64,000 nt of DNA, taken from NCBI RefSeq assembly GCF_900115345.1, contig NZ_FOWC01000007.1, forward strand, positions 124,001-188,000, read 5' to 3'. Under the pieces are notes generated by a model. It worked only from the letters and a program-made list of their open reading frames with translations. It was not told the DNA's origin and searched no databases. The position numbers and the translations under genes were made by a program. Source of the DNA: Amycolatopsis rubida. GTDB taxonomy: Bacteria; Actinomycetota; Actinomycetes; Mycobacteriales; Pseudonocardiaceae. Shown one piece after another: positions 7,941-17,490 of the stretch (within the stretch, counting starts at the first letter, position 1; every line of letters starts with the position of its first letter).

Positions 7941-9578
7941 ATGGACGCTTCGTCCATCTCTTCGAACACGTCGCGCAGGCCTTGGCTGGCCCTCGCCGTC
8001 GTGCTCTTCGCGACGTTCATGGACATCCTCGACACGCACATCGTGTCCGTGGCCATCCCTCGCATTCAGGAGGACCTGAACGGCAGTTACGCGGCAGGGC
8101 AGTGGTGCATCGCCGGGTACGCGCTGAGCTTCGCGCTGGTGCTGGTGATCGGCGGGCGGCTCGGGGACATGTTCGGCCGCAAGCGGATCTTCCTGGTCGG
8201 GGTGACCGGCTTCGCCGCGTGCTCGCTGCTGTGCGTGCTGGCGCCGTCCATGGGGGTGCTCATCGGTGCCCGAGTGATGCAGGGGGCGTTCGCCGGACTG
8301 ATGGCACCGCAGGTGCTGGCGGTCATCCAGGTGCTGTTCCCGCCGGAACGGCGCAAGGTTGCGTTCGTGGCGTTCGGAGTGACGCTCAACCTCGCCCAGG
8401 TGAGCGCGCCCATCCTCGGCGGGGTGCTCGCGACCTACGACCTCGCTGGGTTGCACTGGCGGGCGATCTTCCTGATCAACATTCCGCTCGGTCTGCTGAC
8501 CGTGCTGGGCGCCCTGCTGTACGTGCCCGAGTCGAGATCCGACCAGCGAATGCGGTTCGACCTCGTGGGCATGGTGCTGATCGCCCTCGTGTCGGCGTTC
8601 CTGATGTACCCGCTGCAGCAGGGCCGCGAGCTGGGCTGGCCGGTGTGGATGCTCGTCATGCTGGTGGTCGCGATCCCGCTCGCGGCAGTGTTCGCCCGCT
8701 ACGAGCGGCGGCGCAGCGAAGATGCGGCCCTCGTGCCGGCCAGCCTGGTCCGGCGCCGGTCGTTCGCCGCGGGCACTCTGGTGTACCTCGTCCTGTTCTC
8801 CGGCACGATCTCCGCGTTCCTCATCGTGATCTGGAACGTGCAGTTCGCGCTCGGCTGGTCGCCGATCCGCACCGCGATCACGATGCTGGGCTGGGTGACC
8901 GGCATCCTCGTCACCGCCCCGCTGGCGGTGAAGTTCGGCGACAACCACGGCCGCACGCTGGTGGGAACCGGGTGCGGGTTGCTGACCGTCGGCACGGTAG
9001 TGATGAGCTCGGTGGTCCGGGTCCAGGCCGACCAGCTGACCTCGCCGCAGCTCTTCGGCTGCTTCGTCCTGATGGGCACGGGCATGGGCCTGCTCAGCCC
9101 GATTCTCATCAGCCTGGTGCTGGCTGAGGTGCCGCCGCGCGACGCCGGAGCCGCGTCCGGGATCACCAACGCGGTCATGCAGTTCGGCGCGGCGGCGGGC
9201 GTCGGCGTCGTCGGCCTGATCTTCTTCAGCCTGGTCGCCCGCGGCGCGGACGCCGAGAGCGGGCGGGTCGCGCCCGGCCTGCGGGCGGAACTGGCGTCGA
9301 CCGACCTCGCACCGTCCACATCGGACCAGATCGTCGCGGACTTCCGCCGGTGCTTTGGCGACCGCGCGGGTGCGGTGAACCCGGACGTAGTGCCGGGGAG
9401 TTGTCGCGCGGCGAGCCTGCAGGAACCGGCGGCGCGGCGAGCGGTGGAACCGTTCGAGCGTTCGGCGACGACGCGCAACTGGGCCGACGCGACGGCGAAC
9501 ACGTTGTGGTACCAGGTTTTCGTGTTCCTGGTCGCGCTGGTCTTCACGCGTGCGCTGCCGAAGGGCACCGCCGGTTGA
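7941..9578 (+). CDS. MFS drug exporter, DHA2 (EmrB/QacA) family
   Basis: Membrane protein of 545 residues with about 14 hydrophobic segments, the DHA2 layout. The first helix has FATFMDILDTHIVSVAIPRIQ, matching motif D1, and GGRLGDMFGRKR is the conserved MFS loop 2-3 motif A. It most likely pumps the finished antibiotic out using the proton gradient and gives self-resistance. ATG 7941 has a GGAGG site; the longer open frame starting at 7680 overlaps the divergent promoter. The PadR gene next door is the likely regulator. Confidence 0.9.
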   Translation: MDASSISSNTSRRPWLALAVVLFATFMDILDTHIVSVAIPRIQEDLNGSYAAGQWCIAGYALSFALVLVIGGRLGDMFGRKRIFLVGVTGFAACSLLCVLAPSMGVLIGARVMQGAFAGLMAPQVLAVIQVLFPPERRKVAFVAFGVTLNLAQVSAPILGGVLATYDLAGLHWRAIFLINIPLGLLTVLGALLYVPESRSDQRMRFDLVGMVLIALVSAFLMYPLQQGRELGWPVWMLVMLVVAIPLAAVFARYERRRSEDAALVPASLVRRRSFAAGTLVYLVLFSGTISAFLIVIWNVQFALGWSPIRTAITMLGWVTGILVTAPLAVKFGDNHGRTLVGTGCGLLTVGTVVMSSVVRVQADQLTSPQLFGCFVLMGTGMGLLSPILISLVLAEVPPRDAGAASGITNAVMQFGAAAGVGVVGLIFFSLVARGADAESGRVAPGLRAELASTDLAPSTSDQIVADFRRCFGDRAGAVNPDVVPGSCRAASLQEPAARRAVEPFERSATTRNWADATANTLWYQVFVFLVALVFTRALPKGTAG

Positions 9579-9792
9579 GAGCGTCCTCCTGCAACTCCGG
9601 CGGCCGGTCGCTCACTGAAACGCTGAAGGCCGGCTTGCCTTGGCGCAGGGCCCGGAGGGCGACACCGTCGGGCCGGCAACGATCCGGCAGGCCCGGTGCG
9701 GACAAGACACTTACGGTGGTCCGCCCCGACGCCCGCCAGTGAGTTCAGTCCACGTCCAGCCCACGTCGAGAGTGCGGCGCCAGGATCGCCTC

Positions 9793-10248
9793 GTGATCGA
9801 GTTGCTGAGCGTCGTCGCGTTGGCCGGCAGCGGACTCGCCGCGGGCGTCCTGCTCGCGGTCGCGCTCGGTGTCGTGCCCGCGTTCCTCGGCCTCCCACCG
9901 GATCGGTATGTGCAGACGCACCAGCTGGTCGGGCGCAGCTACGACCGCGTCATGCCGCCGGTGGTGCTCAGCACCGCGGTGCTCGACGTCGCCCTGCTGC
10001 TCGTCGAACCCGGCACCGGCGCGCGCATCGGGTTCGCGATCGCCACCGCGGCGATGCTCGGTGTCGCGCTCGTGTCGCAGTTCGGGAACGTGCCGATCAA
10101 CCGTGTGGTCAAGGCGATCGACGCGAGCTCGATGCCTGCCGAGTGGAGCGATCCGCGGCGGCGGTGGCGCGGCTGGCACCTGGCCCGGACGTGGTTCGCG
10201 ATGGCCGGCCTGCTGGCCAACGGCGTCGCTGTGGTGCTGAAGGGGTGA
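9793..10248 (+). CDS. DUF1772/anthrone-oxygenase-like membrane protein (copy 2)
   Basis: Protein of 151 residues with four predicted helices, closely related to copy 1 at 4590: both share LAxGVLxAVALxVxPA, HQLxGR, NVPINR and WHLAR. The GTG start at 9793 was chosen by alignment with copy 1 and because AGGA lies eight bases upstream; the open frame begins earlier without support. Probably a cofactor-independent oxygenase or accessory protein acting on an anthrone-like ring. It starts a short rightward run with the methyltransferase and the sugar dehydratase. Confidence 0.78.
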   Translation: MIELLSVVALAGSGLAAGVLLAVALGVVPAFLGLPPDRYVQTHQLVGRSYDRVMPPVVLSTAVLDVALLLVEPGTGARIGFAIATAAMLGVALVSQFGNVPINRVVKAIDASSMPAEWSDPRRRWRGWHLARTWFAMAGLLANGVAVVLKG

Positions 10249-10262
10249 CGGGAGTGAGGGGA

Positions 10263-11267
10263 ATGGCCGTGCGTACGAACGAGGTCGACGCGGACTGGAT
10301 CACCAGAACGGGCACCGCCTTCTGCAGCGCGAAGATCCTCTTGACCGCGCTCGAGCTCGGCGTGTTCGAGGCAGCGACCGAGGACACCACCGAACCCGAA
10401 CTGCGCACGAGGCTGGGACTGCACCCGCGGGCGTCGCTGACGTTGCTGCAGGCCCTCGTATCGCTGGGGCTGCTGCGACGGCGGGGCGAGCACTACCGCA
10501 ACGCCCCGGCCGCCCAGCGCCACCTGGTCCGGTCCGAGCCGTCCTACCGTGGCGGGTATCTGTTGCGTGCCAACCACATGCTGTACCCGGCCTGGGGCAG
10601 GCTCACCGAAGCGGTGCGGTCCGGCGAACCTCAGGTAGACCTTCCGTTCGCGGAAATGACCGGCGATCCCGCGCGGCTGCGCCGGTATCTGGACATGATG
10701 GACTCACTGAGCGCACCCGTCGCGGAAGAACTTGTGCGATCGGTCGACTGGAGCATCCACCGCCGCGTGCTCGATGTCGGCGGTGCGCGCGGCAACCTGG
10801 TGTCCCTGCTGGCGCTCGCGCACCCGCACCTGGAGGTCGGCGTGTTCGACCTGCCGCAGATGGAAGCCCCCTTCCACGAGCACACCAGCGCGCACGGCCT
10901 GGCCGAGCGGGCCACGTTCCATCCTGGCGACTTCTTCCGCGACCCGCTGCCGGAGCACGAGACCATCGTGATCGGGCACGTGCTGCACAACTGGGCGCCC
11001 GAGCAGCGGCAAGCGATTGTCGCGAAGGCCGCCGAGGCCCTTCCGCCCGGCGGCACGCTGCTGGTCTACGACCAGATGATCGCGGCCGGCCTGTCCGACC
11101 CGGAGTCGCTGATCACCAGCCTGACCATGCTGCTCACGACCGACGGCGGCGCGGAGTACTCGGCGGCGCAGTGCGAGGACTGGATGAAGACCGCGGGCCT
11201 GCGTCCTGTGTCGGCGGTCCCGATCGGCGTGCACGACTTCCTCGTGCGCGCGGAGAGGGACGGGTGA
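10263..11267 (+). CDS. SAM-dependent O-methyltransferase family protein
   Basis: Protein of 334 residues of the plant-type O-methyltransferase family (winged-helix dimerisation domain, then Rossmann domain). The SAM motif is VLDVGGARGNL around residue 175, and the catalytic-His region is VLHNWAPEQ, so the His is retained. It most resembles the protein at 33268 (shared YPAWGRL region and short length). Probably methylates a phenolic hydroxyl of the aglycone. ATG lies after GGGAGTGAGG, 14 bases after the upstream stop. Confidence 0.85.
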   Translation: MAVRTNEVDADWITRTGTAFCSAKILLTALELGVFEAATEDTTEPELRTRLGLHPRASLTLLQALVSLGLLRRRGEHYRNAPAAQRHLVRSEPSYRGGYLLRANHMLYPAWGRLTEAVRSGEPQVDLPFAEMTGDPARLRRYLDMMDSLSAPVAEELVRSVDWSIHRRVLDVGGARGNLVSLLALAHPHLEVGVFDLPQMEAPFHEHTSAHGLAERATFHPGDFFRDPLPEHETIVIGHVLHNWAPEQRQAIVAKAAEALPPGGTLLVYDQMIAAGLSDPESLITSLTMLLTTDGGAEYSAAQCEDWMKTAGLRPVSAVPIGVHDFLVRAERDG

Positions 11268-11273
11268 GCGGCC

Positions 11274-12713
11274 ATGGTCCTTTCCCCGGCCGGTAATTCC
11301 ACCACCCCGCGCAGGCTCGCCGAGTCGGTGCTCGCCGTCGCCGGCGAGGTGACCAGCACCGAGCAGTTCGATGCCTGGTGGACCGGCTGCCGCCGGTGGA
11401 ACGAGGCGGTGGTGCGCAAGGCACCGCTCGAGGAGCTCGACGGCTGGCTGACCGACCGGTCCACCGGCAACATCGTGCACCGCACCGGGAAGTTCTTCAG
11501 CGTCGAGGGACTCGAGGTCGAGGTGGCGGGCGGGCCCGTCCAGCGGTGGAGCCAGCCGATCATCAACCAGCCGGAGGTCGGCCTGCTCGGCATCCTGATC
11601 AAGGACTTCGGCGGCATCCTGCACTGCCTCATGCAGGCCAAGGTAGAGCCGGGGAACCCGAACGGCGCCCAGATCGCGCCGACGGTCCAGGCGACGCGCA
11701 GCAACTACACCCGGGTGCACCAGGGCAAGGCTGTGCCGTACCTGGAGTACTTCCGCGACCGCGGCCGCACCCGTCGTGTGCTCGCCGACGTGCGCCAGTC
11801 CGAGCAAGGGGCGTGGTTTCACCACAAGCGCAACCGCAACACGATCGTCGAGGTCGAGGAGGACGTCAAGCTGCTCGACGGCTTTTGCTGGCTGACCGTC
11901 GGCCAGGTGCACCAGCTGCTCGCCGTCGACGACCTGGTCAACATGGACGCGCGCACCGTGCTGTCCTGCCTGCCGCTCTCAGGCGACGGTGTCTCCTCGG
12001 GGCAGGGCGAGGACTTCCGGTCGTGCCTGGAGCGCTCGTGCGCCGGCGAGCACGGCGGCCTGCACACCACCGGCGAGATCCTCAACTGGATCACCGAGAT
12101 CAGGACGACGACGGACGTCGGCGTCGAGCGAGTCCCCCTGAACGGTCTGGTGCCGTGGTCGCGCGAGGCAGGAGAGATCGCGCACCCCAGCGGCCGGTTC
12201 TTCCGGGTGGTCGGGGTCGACGTTCGGGCGGGCGGCAGAGAGGTCGGCAACTGGATGCAGCCGATGATCGAGCCGATCGGCACGGGTCTGGTGGCGTTCC
12301 TGGTCAAGCGCGTCGACGGAGTGCTGCATGTGCTCATGCACGCCAGGGTCGAACCGGGCTACCTTGACATCGTGGAGCTGGCGCCGACCGTCCAGTGCAC
12401 GCCGGAGAACTACGACGTGCTGCCGTCCGCCGCCCGGCCGGAGTTTCTTGACGAGGTGCTGCGGGCGAGCGCCGGCCAGATCCGCTTCGAGGCGGTGCTC
12501 GCCGAGGAGGGCGGCCGCTTCTTCCGCGCGCGCAACCGGTACCTCCTCGTCGAGACCGACCTCGCCGTCCCTCCGGACGCGTTCCCGCGCCATCGGTGGA
12601 TGACCATGAGCCAGATCACCGGGCTGCTGCGCCACAGCCACTACGTGAACATCCAGGCCCGCAGTCTCGTGGCCTGCCTGCACAGCCTGCTCGCCCGAGC
12701 GGACACGCGCTGA
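11274..12713 (+). CDS. NDP-hexose 2,3-dehydratase
   Basis: Protein of 479 residues, the usual length, made of two homologous halves (about 15-230 and 240-470). Both halves repeat FFxVxGxxVxxxxxxVxxWxQP, Gly-rich strands and VLxxLMxAxVEPGxxxxxxxAPTVQ. This is the OleV/TylX3/EvaA family that removes water from NDP-4-keto-6-deoxyglucose, giving a 3,4-diketo sugar and so opening the route to 2-deoxy sugars. The partner 3-ketoreductase, 4-ketoreductase and the RmlA/RmlB enzymes are not in the window. Together with the C-methyltransferase at 38412 it argues for a 2-deoxy, 3-C-methyl sugar. Confidence 0.93.
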   Translation: MVLSPAGNSTTPRRLAESVLAVAGEVTSTEQFDAWWTGCRRWNEAVVRKAPLEELDGWLTDRSTGNIVHRTGKFFSVEGLEVEVAGGPVQRWSQPIINQPEVGLLGILIKDFGGILHCLMQAKVEPGNPNGAQIAPTVQATRSNYTRVHQGKAVPYLEYFRDRGRTRRVLADVRQSEQGAWFHHKRNRNTIVEVEEDVKLLDGFCWLTVGQVHQLLAVDDLVNMDARTVLSCLPLSGDGVSSGQGEDFRSCLERSCAGEHGGLHTTGEILNWITEIRTTTDVGVERVPLNGLVPWSREAGEIAHPSGRFFRVVGVDVRAGGREVGNWMQPMIEPIGTGLVAFLVKRVDGVLHVLMHARVEPGYLDIVELAPTVQCTPENYDVLPSAARPEFLDEVLRASAGQIRFEAVLAEEGGRFFRARNRYLLVETDLAVPPDAFPRHRWMTMSQITGLLRHSHYVNIQARSLVACLHSLLARADTR

Positions 12714-12768
12714 CCAGGTGGAGCTGGCTTCGATCGGGCCGCGAACCCAGGACGGCACAGTGTCGGGC

Positions 12769-13566
12769 ATGGAGTTCGGGCTGAGCGGCAAAGTGGTGTT
12801 CCTGACCGGTGCGACCAGTTCGATGGGCGCCCCCGCGGCCCGCGCCTTCGCAGCCGAGGGCGCGCGGGTGGCGGTGACCTACCACCGCGACACCGGCGGG
12901 GCGCGTCGGGTGGCGGACGAAGTGGAGGCCTTGGGCGGCAAGGCGATCACCGTCCGCTACGACCTGACCAGGCCCGAGGTGATCACCGCGGCCGTCGAGG
13001 AAGTTATCGCCGCGTGGGGCGGGATCGACGTGCTGGTCCTCAACGCCTCTTCGGTCGGCGGCACGAGCGTCGACCCCGTGCCGTTCGAGGACATCCCGGC
13101 CGAACACTGGACCGCGGGGCTGCGCGCGGACGTCGAGGGCGCGTTCCACACCGTGCAGGCGGTCGTGCCGTCGATGAAAGCGCGCGGCTGGGGCCGCATC
13201 GTCGCGATCTCGGCCAACGTCGTGGTGCGCGGAGCGGCGGGTGACGAACTCTTCGTCGTCGCGAAGACGGCCCTGCACGGCCTCAGCCGGACGCTGGCCA
13301 CCGAGCTGGCGCCATTCGGGGTGCTGAGCAACGTCGTCGCGCCCGGCCCGACGGTGACCGACGGGTTCCTCCGCCGGATGCCGCCGGAGATCCTGGAGCA
13401 GATCGCCGGACGGCCGCCGGAGGAAGTCAAGCGAGTGCTCAACCGGGGCAAGCCGGTCGGTCACGTGTCCACCGCCGAGGAAGTCGCCAACGCGGTGGTA
13501 TTCCTCGGGTCGGCGGCGAACGGGAACATCAGCGGCAACGCGCTGCACATCAGCGGCGGCCACTGA
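12769..13566 (+). CDS. SDR-family protein with Tyr-to-Phe change at the active site
   Basis: SDR fold of 265 residues: TGATSSMG at the cofactor site and C-terminal HISGGH. Where active SDRs have YxxxK this one reads FVVAK (ELFVVAKTAL, about residue 165), so the proton-donating Tyr is missing; the Asn-Asn-Ala-Gly motif is also changed to LNASS. It is related to the complete SDR at 49179 (both end in ANGNI-SG/NG). It may be a cyclase, dehydratase or partner subunit rather than a normal ketoreductase. Start is uncertain: ATG 12769 fits homologues, GTG 12760 has AGGA upstream. Its 3' end overlaps the convergent glycosyltransferase by 17 bases. Confidence 0.8.
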   Translation: MEFGLSGKVVFLTGATSSMGAPAARAFAAEGARVAVTYHRDTGGARRVADEVEALGGKAITVRYDLTRPEVITAAVEEVIAAWGGIDVLVLNASSVGGTSVDPVPFEDIPAEHWTAGLRADVEGAFHTVQAVVPSMKARGWGRIVAISANVVVRGAAGDELFVVAKTALHGLSRTLATELAPFGVLSNVVAPGPTVTDGFLRRMPPEILEQIAGRPPEEVKRVLNRGKPVGHVSTAEEVANAVVFLGSAANGNISGNALHISGGH

Positions 13567-14767
13567 GCGCGGTCGTCCCGGCGAGCCGTTCGAGGTCGGC
13601 GACGAGCGCGGCAGGGGAGGGACGGCTCAGCATTTCGTCGCGCACCCGTTGGTTCGCTCGGCGGTAGCCGGTGTCCTCCAGCAGTTCCGCCGCGGCGGTG
13701 GCGATCTGCTCCCCGTGCAGATCCGCTCCGGTCGCGCGGGGCAGGAGCTTGCCGATCCCGCTGGACTCGACGTTGCGGCTGACGATCAGCTCGTCGGGCT
13801 TCTGCGGCATGACGAGCTGCGGCACGGCCGAGTGCAGCGCTGTCAGCGCCGTGCCGATCCCGCCGTGGTGCACGACGAGGTCGCAGCTGGGCAGCAGCAG
13901 GTGCATCGGGACGGACTCGACAACCCGGACGTGATCGGGTGCCGCGGCGAGGCCCGCCTGGCCCGCGCTGGCGACCACGACGACCGTCTCGGCGTCGATC
14001 CCGGAGAGCGCTTCCACCAGCTGCGGGACCACGGGGGCCTCGCCGCGCATCGACGGGGTGAAGCCCCAGGTGAGGCAAATACGCTTGCGCTCCGGGCGGT
14101 CCAGCAGCCACGGCGCCGCGCTGCCCGGCCCGTTGTAGGGCACGTATCTTGCGCGCCAGCGCTCCAGATCGTCCTGGTGGTCCAGCTGCAGCGCGGCAGG
14201 ACAGTTGTCGAGCGTCACCGTGCCGAGCATCCGGCCGGGGTCGACGCCCAGCGCCGCGGTCAGGGATCCGAGCAGGTCGGGGAGCAGCTCCCGGACGAGA
14301 TAGGTGTTGTCGGGGCCGAGCAGATGCCGGACGGCGGGGATGCCGAGGTGCGCGGCGGCGGCGGGGCCGACGTAGCTGATCGGGTCGTGCACGACGAGAT
14401 CGGCGCTCCAGCGGCGGGCGAAGCCGATGACGTCGTCCGCGGTCTGCTCGGCCCACTCCGCGAACACCTCGAACGGCGTGAGCCTCCAGCTGCCGCCGCC
14501 TGCGGCCCACTCCTGCCCGGTGACCCCTGCCGGCGCGAGCGGCGGCGGCCCCTGCTGCGGCCGGGAGAGCTTGTCCATCAAGGACTTCACGAGATCGACG
14601 TCGGGACCGACCGGCACGGCAGGCACGCCCGCCCCGGTGATCACATCCGCGAACGAGGGCTGGCTCGCTACCCGCACCTCGTGGCCGGCGGCGAGCAGTG
14701 CCCAGGCGAGCGGGACAAGCTGGTAGTAGTGCGATGCGAAGTTGGCGGTGACGAACAGTGCGCGCAT
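13550..14767 (-). CDS. Glycosyltransferase, DUF1205/EryCIII-like (GT1)
   Basis: Protein of 405 residues. It starts MRALFVTANFASHYYQLVPLAWAL, the typical N-terminus of antibiotic glycosyltransferases, and has HHGGIGTALTAL near residue 310 for the sugar-diphosphate site. Transfers an NDP-deoxyhexose to the aglycone or to an earlier sugar. ATG follows AAAGGAA. It is divergent from the P450 at 14920; three other glycosyltransferase genes are at 31998, 42385 and 44648. Confidence 0.92.
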   Translation of the reverse strand: MRALFVTANFASHYYQLVPLAWALLAAGHEVRVASQPSFADVITGAGVPAVPVGPDVDLVKSLMDKLSRPQQGPPPLAPAGVTGQEWAAGGGSWRLTPFEVFAEWAEQTADDVIGFARRWSADLVVHDPISYVGPAAAAHLGIPAVRHLLGPDNTYLVRELLPDLLGSLTAALGVDPGRMLGTVTLDNCPAALQLDHQDDLERWRARYVPYNGPGSAAPWLLDRPERKRICLTWGFTPSMRGEAPVVPQLVEALSGIDAETVVVVASAGQAGLAAAPDHVRVVESVPMHLLLPSCDLVVHHGGIGTALTALHSAVPQLVMPQKPDELIVSRNVESSGIGKLLPRATGADLHGEQIATAAAELLEDTGYRRANQRVRDEMLSRPSPAALVADLERLAGTTALSGRR

Positions 14768-14919
14768 CGACGGATTCCTTTCCCGGTGGGCGGAGCGCAC
14801 AGGATCACCGGGTCCGCTGGTCATGCCTTCCAGGACAGGTGGACCCGGGGTCGTGCGGGCCGCCAGCGCGGGGCGCGATCGTGAACACACCAGCCGTCGA
14901 CCTCGCTGGGAGGCAGTCC

Positions 14920-16062
14920 GTGAGCAGCACCCCGATGCGCTACCCCTTCCCCTGGCCGCCGACGGCCGAGCACCCGCCGCCGCTGACGTCGCTGCGGGAC
15001 GAGCCGGTCTGCCCCGTGACGCTGCCCAGCGGCGACGAGGCCTGGCTTGTCACGAGGTATGAGGACGTCCGTGCCTTGCTGTCGCTGCCGCAGGTGAGCC
15101 GCAACCGCGAACGGCCGGGCGCCGCGCGGATGACCGCGGAGAACACAAAAATCTTCCAGGGCACCAAGGTTGACCGGGATCCGCCCGAGCACACCCGGAT
15201 GCGCCGGGTGATCGCCAAGGCGTTCACCGCCACGAGGGTGCGGCGGCTGCGTCCCGTGGTTGCGCAGGCTACCGAAGAATTGCTGACCGAGCTGGCGGCA
15301 CGGACGCCGCCGGTCGACCTCAACGAGGCGTTCGCGTACCCGCTCACGATCAAGGTTATCTGCGGTCTCCTTGGCGTGCCGGAGTCCGGCCAGGACATCT
15401 TCCGCGCAGGCACGGGGGAGGCGTGGCGTTACGTCGGCGAACTGCTGGAGGCCAAGCGCGCCGAGCCGGGCGATGACCTTTACAGCGCACTGCTCGCAGT
15501 ACACGACGGCGACGACGGCCGGCTGAGCGACTACGAATTGCACTGGTGGTGCACGGTGCTGCTGCTGGCGGGGTACGAAACGACGGCCAGCCAGCTCGGG
15601 GGCAGCGTGCCGTTGCTGCTCAGCTGGCCTGAGCAACTGGCGAAGCTGCGCGCAGACCCGGATCTGGTGCCCAGCGCCGTCGAGGAACTGCTGCGCTGCC
15701 AGGTCGTCGGTCACTCGCTGTCGATGCTGCGCTACCTCACCGACGACGTCGAGGTCGGCGGGGCGACGCTGCCGAAGGGGGCGAGCGTGATCCCTGTGCT
15801 GGAGTCGGCGAACTACGACGACACGGTGTTCGAGAACCCATACGAGGTCGACCTGTCCCGGCGGGACAACCACCACCTGACCTTCAGCGCGGGTCCGCAC
15901 TTCTGCCTTGGTGCGGCGCTGGCCCGGTTGGAGCTCCAGGTAGCCCTGCGCGCATTGCTGCTGCGCTTTCCGGCACTGGCGCTCGCCGTGCCCGTCGAGG
16001 AACTGCGGCACAAGGAAGGCGCGCTCGACCTCGGCTACGAGGAGATCCCGGTGACCTGGTGA
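14920..16062 (+). CDS. Cytochrome P450, shortened F-G region
   Basis: P450 of 380 residues. Haem-binding FSAGPHFCLGAALARLE, I-helix LLAGYETTASQ and ExxR in the K helix are all present. It is closely similar to the next gene, but between FRA and the EAKR-EPGDD stretch it is about 18 residues shorter, removing part of the F-G helix region that normally covers the substrate pocket. GTG at 14920 has GGGAGG six bases upstream; an upstream ATG lies in the divergent promoter region. Probably hydroxylates or couples the polycyclic core. Electron donor is likely the ferredoxin at 17293. Confidence 0.9.
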   Translation: MSSTPMRYPFPWPPTAEHPPPLTSLRDEPVCPVTLPSGDEAWLVTRYEDVRALLSLPQVSRNRERPGAARMTAENTKIFQGTKVDRDPPEHTRMRRVIAKAFTATRVRRLRPVVAQATEELLTELAARTPPVDLNEAFAYPLTIKVICGLLGVPESGQDIFRAGTGEAWRYVGELLEAKRAEPGDDLYSALLAVHDGDDGRLSDYELHWWCTVLLLAGYETTASQLGGSVPLLLSWPEQLAKLRADPDLVPSAVEELLRCQVVGHSLSMLRYLTDDVEVGGATLPKGASVIPVLESANYDDTVFENPYEVDLSRRDNHHLTFSAGPHFCLGAALARLELQVALRALLLRFPALALAVPVEELRHKEGALDLGYEEIPVTW

Positions 16063-16099
16063 CTGCCAGGCGGTCCCACCGACGAGGAAAGGGCTTCCG

Positions 16100-17296
16100 A
16101 TGACCGACCGGCGCTTGCGGTACCCGTTCCGCCGCGACACCGCTCTGGGCGTGCCGGAGGAGATCCGAGATCTGCGTTCGGAACCGGTGGTTCCGGTGAC
16201 GCTGCCGAGCGGCGACCCGGCGGTGCTGGTCACCCGGTACGCGGACGTGCGATCGGTGCTGACCGACCCGCGCCTCAGTCGCAATCTCGCCCGCCCCGGT
16301 GCGCCGAGGATGACGGCGGGCAATCCGATGTTCCAGGATCCCGAGATCGACCCGGATCCGCCGGAGCACACTCGTGTCCGCAGGCTGCTCGCCAAGGCGT
16401 TCACCGCGACCCGCGTCGAAACCATGCGGCCGCACGTCCGGGAAGTGGCGGAGGAGCTTCTTGCTGTGATGGCCGAGCGCACCCCGCCGGTCGACCTGAA
16501 CGAGGCGTTCGCGTTCCCTCTGACGATGCGGGTGGTATGCGACCTGCTCGGCGTGCCGCTGGCGGACCAGGAACTGTTCCGCGCGTGGACCGACCGGTTC
16601 TTCTCCGTCGGACGGTTCGGCCGCGAGGAGATCGGCAGGGCGTTCGGCGAGATGAACCAATACATGCGCGAACTCATCGCGGCCAAGCGGCGGGAACCCG
16701 CCGACGACCTGGTCAGCGCGATGGTCGCCGTGCACGATCACGACGACGGCCGGCTGAACGACTACGAACTGCACTGGTGGTGCCGGCTTCTGCTGCTGGT
16801 CGGCTACGAGACCACGGCCACCCAGCTCGGCGGCAGCGTCGCGATGCTGCTGACCGAATCCGACCAGCTGGCGTTGCTGAGAAACGACCTCGGCGTTGTG
16901 CCCGACGCCGTCGAGGAGCTGTTGCGCTGGAAGCTGGTCGGTGGCTCGTCGCTGTCGATGCTGCGCTACGCCACCGCCGATCTCGAGGTGGGCGGCGTGA
17001 CGATCTCAGCGGGCACCGGCGTCATCCCGATCGTGGAGTCGGCGAACCGGGACGAGACGGTGTTCTCCTGCCCGGAGACCTTCGACGTCACCCGGACCGA
17101 CAACCCGCACATCACCTTCAGCATCGGACCGCATTTCTGCCTCGGAGCCGCACTGGCGCGGGTTGAGCTGCAGGTCGCGCTGGAGCTGCTGCTGAGCCGG
17201 TTCCCCACGCTCCGCCTCGCTGTGCCCGCGGACGAACTGCGCCGTCACGACGGCGCGCTGCTCGAGGGCTTCGTGAGCGTTCCGGTGGAGTGGTGA
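16100..17296 (+). CDS. Cytochrome P450
   Basis: P450 of 398 residues with standard landmarks: I-helix LLLVGYETTATQ, ExxR in EELLRWK, and haem site FSIGPHFCLGAALARVE with the axial Cys. It is a tandem paralogue of the P450 at 14920, which suggests gene duplication followed by divergence. The start has GAGGAAAGG upstream. Its stop overlaps the GTG of a ferredoxin gene, so the pair forms a ready-made P450/ferredoxin unit. Substrate is presumably the aromatic polyketide. Confidence 0.93.
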   Translation: MTDRRLRYPFRRDTALGVPEEIRDLRSEPVVPVTLPSGDPAVLVTRYADVRSVLTDPRLSRNLARPGAPRMTAGNPMFQDPEIDPDPPEHTRVRRLLAKAFTATRVETMRPHVREVAEELLAVMAERTPPVDLNEAFAFPLTMRVVCDLLGVPLADQELFRAWTDRFFSVGRFGREEIGRAFGEMNQYMRELIAAKRREPADDLVSAMVAVHDHDDGRLNDYELHWWCRLLLLVGYETTATQLGGSVAMLLTESDQLALLRNDLGVVPDAVEELLRWKLVGGSSLSMLRYATADLEVGGVTISAGTGVIPIVESANRDETVFSCPETFDVTRTDNPHITFSIGPHFCLGAALARVELQVALELLLSRFPTLRLAVPADELRRHDGALLEGFVSVPVEW

Positions 17297-17490
17297 GCCC
17301 AGTGCGCGTCGAGGTCGTCCAGGACACGTGCTGTTGCAGCGGCCTGTGCGCGCTGGCCGTTCCAGACGTTTTCGGCCAGGACGAGGACGGGATCGTCGTG
17401 CTGCTGCAGTCGCAGCCGCCGCAGGAGCGGCACGCGGCCGTGGCGGAGGCCGCGCGCCGGTGTCCTACCACGAGCATCAAGGTATCGTGA
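17293..17490 (+). CDS. Small single-cluster ferredoxin (3Fe-4S type)
   Basis: Ferredoxin of 65 residues for P450 electron supply. The N-terminal cluster motif reads CCCSGLC in place of the usual CxGxGxC, so there are two extra adjacent cysteines; the third ligand is in RRCPTTSI and the acidic QDEDG loop is kept. The GTG start overlaps the P450 stop (GTGA). The TGA stop is inside a strong terminator hairpin. Confidence 0.88.
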   Translation: MSPVRVEVVQDTCCCSGLCALAVPDVFGQDEDGIVVLLQSQPPQERHAAVAEAARRCPTTSIKVS

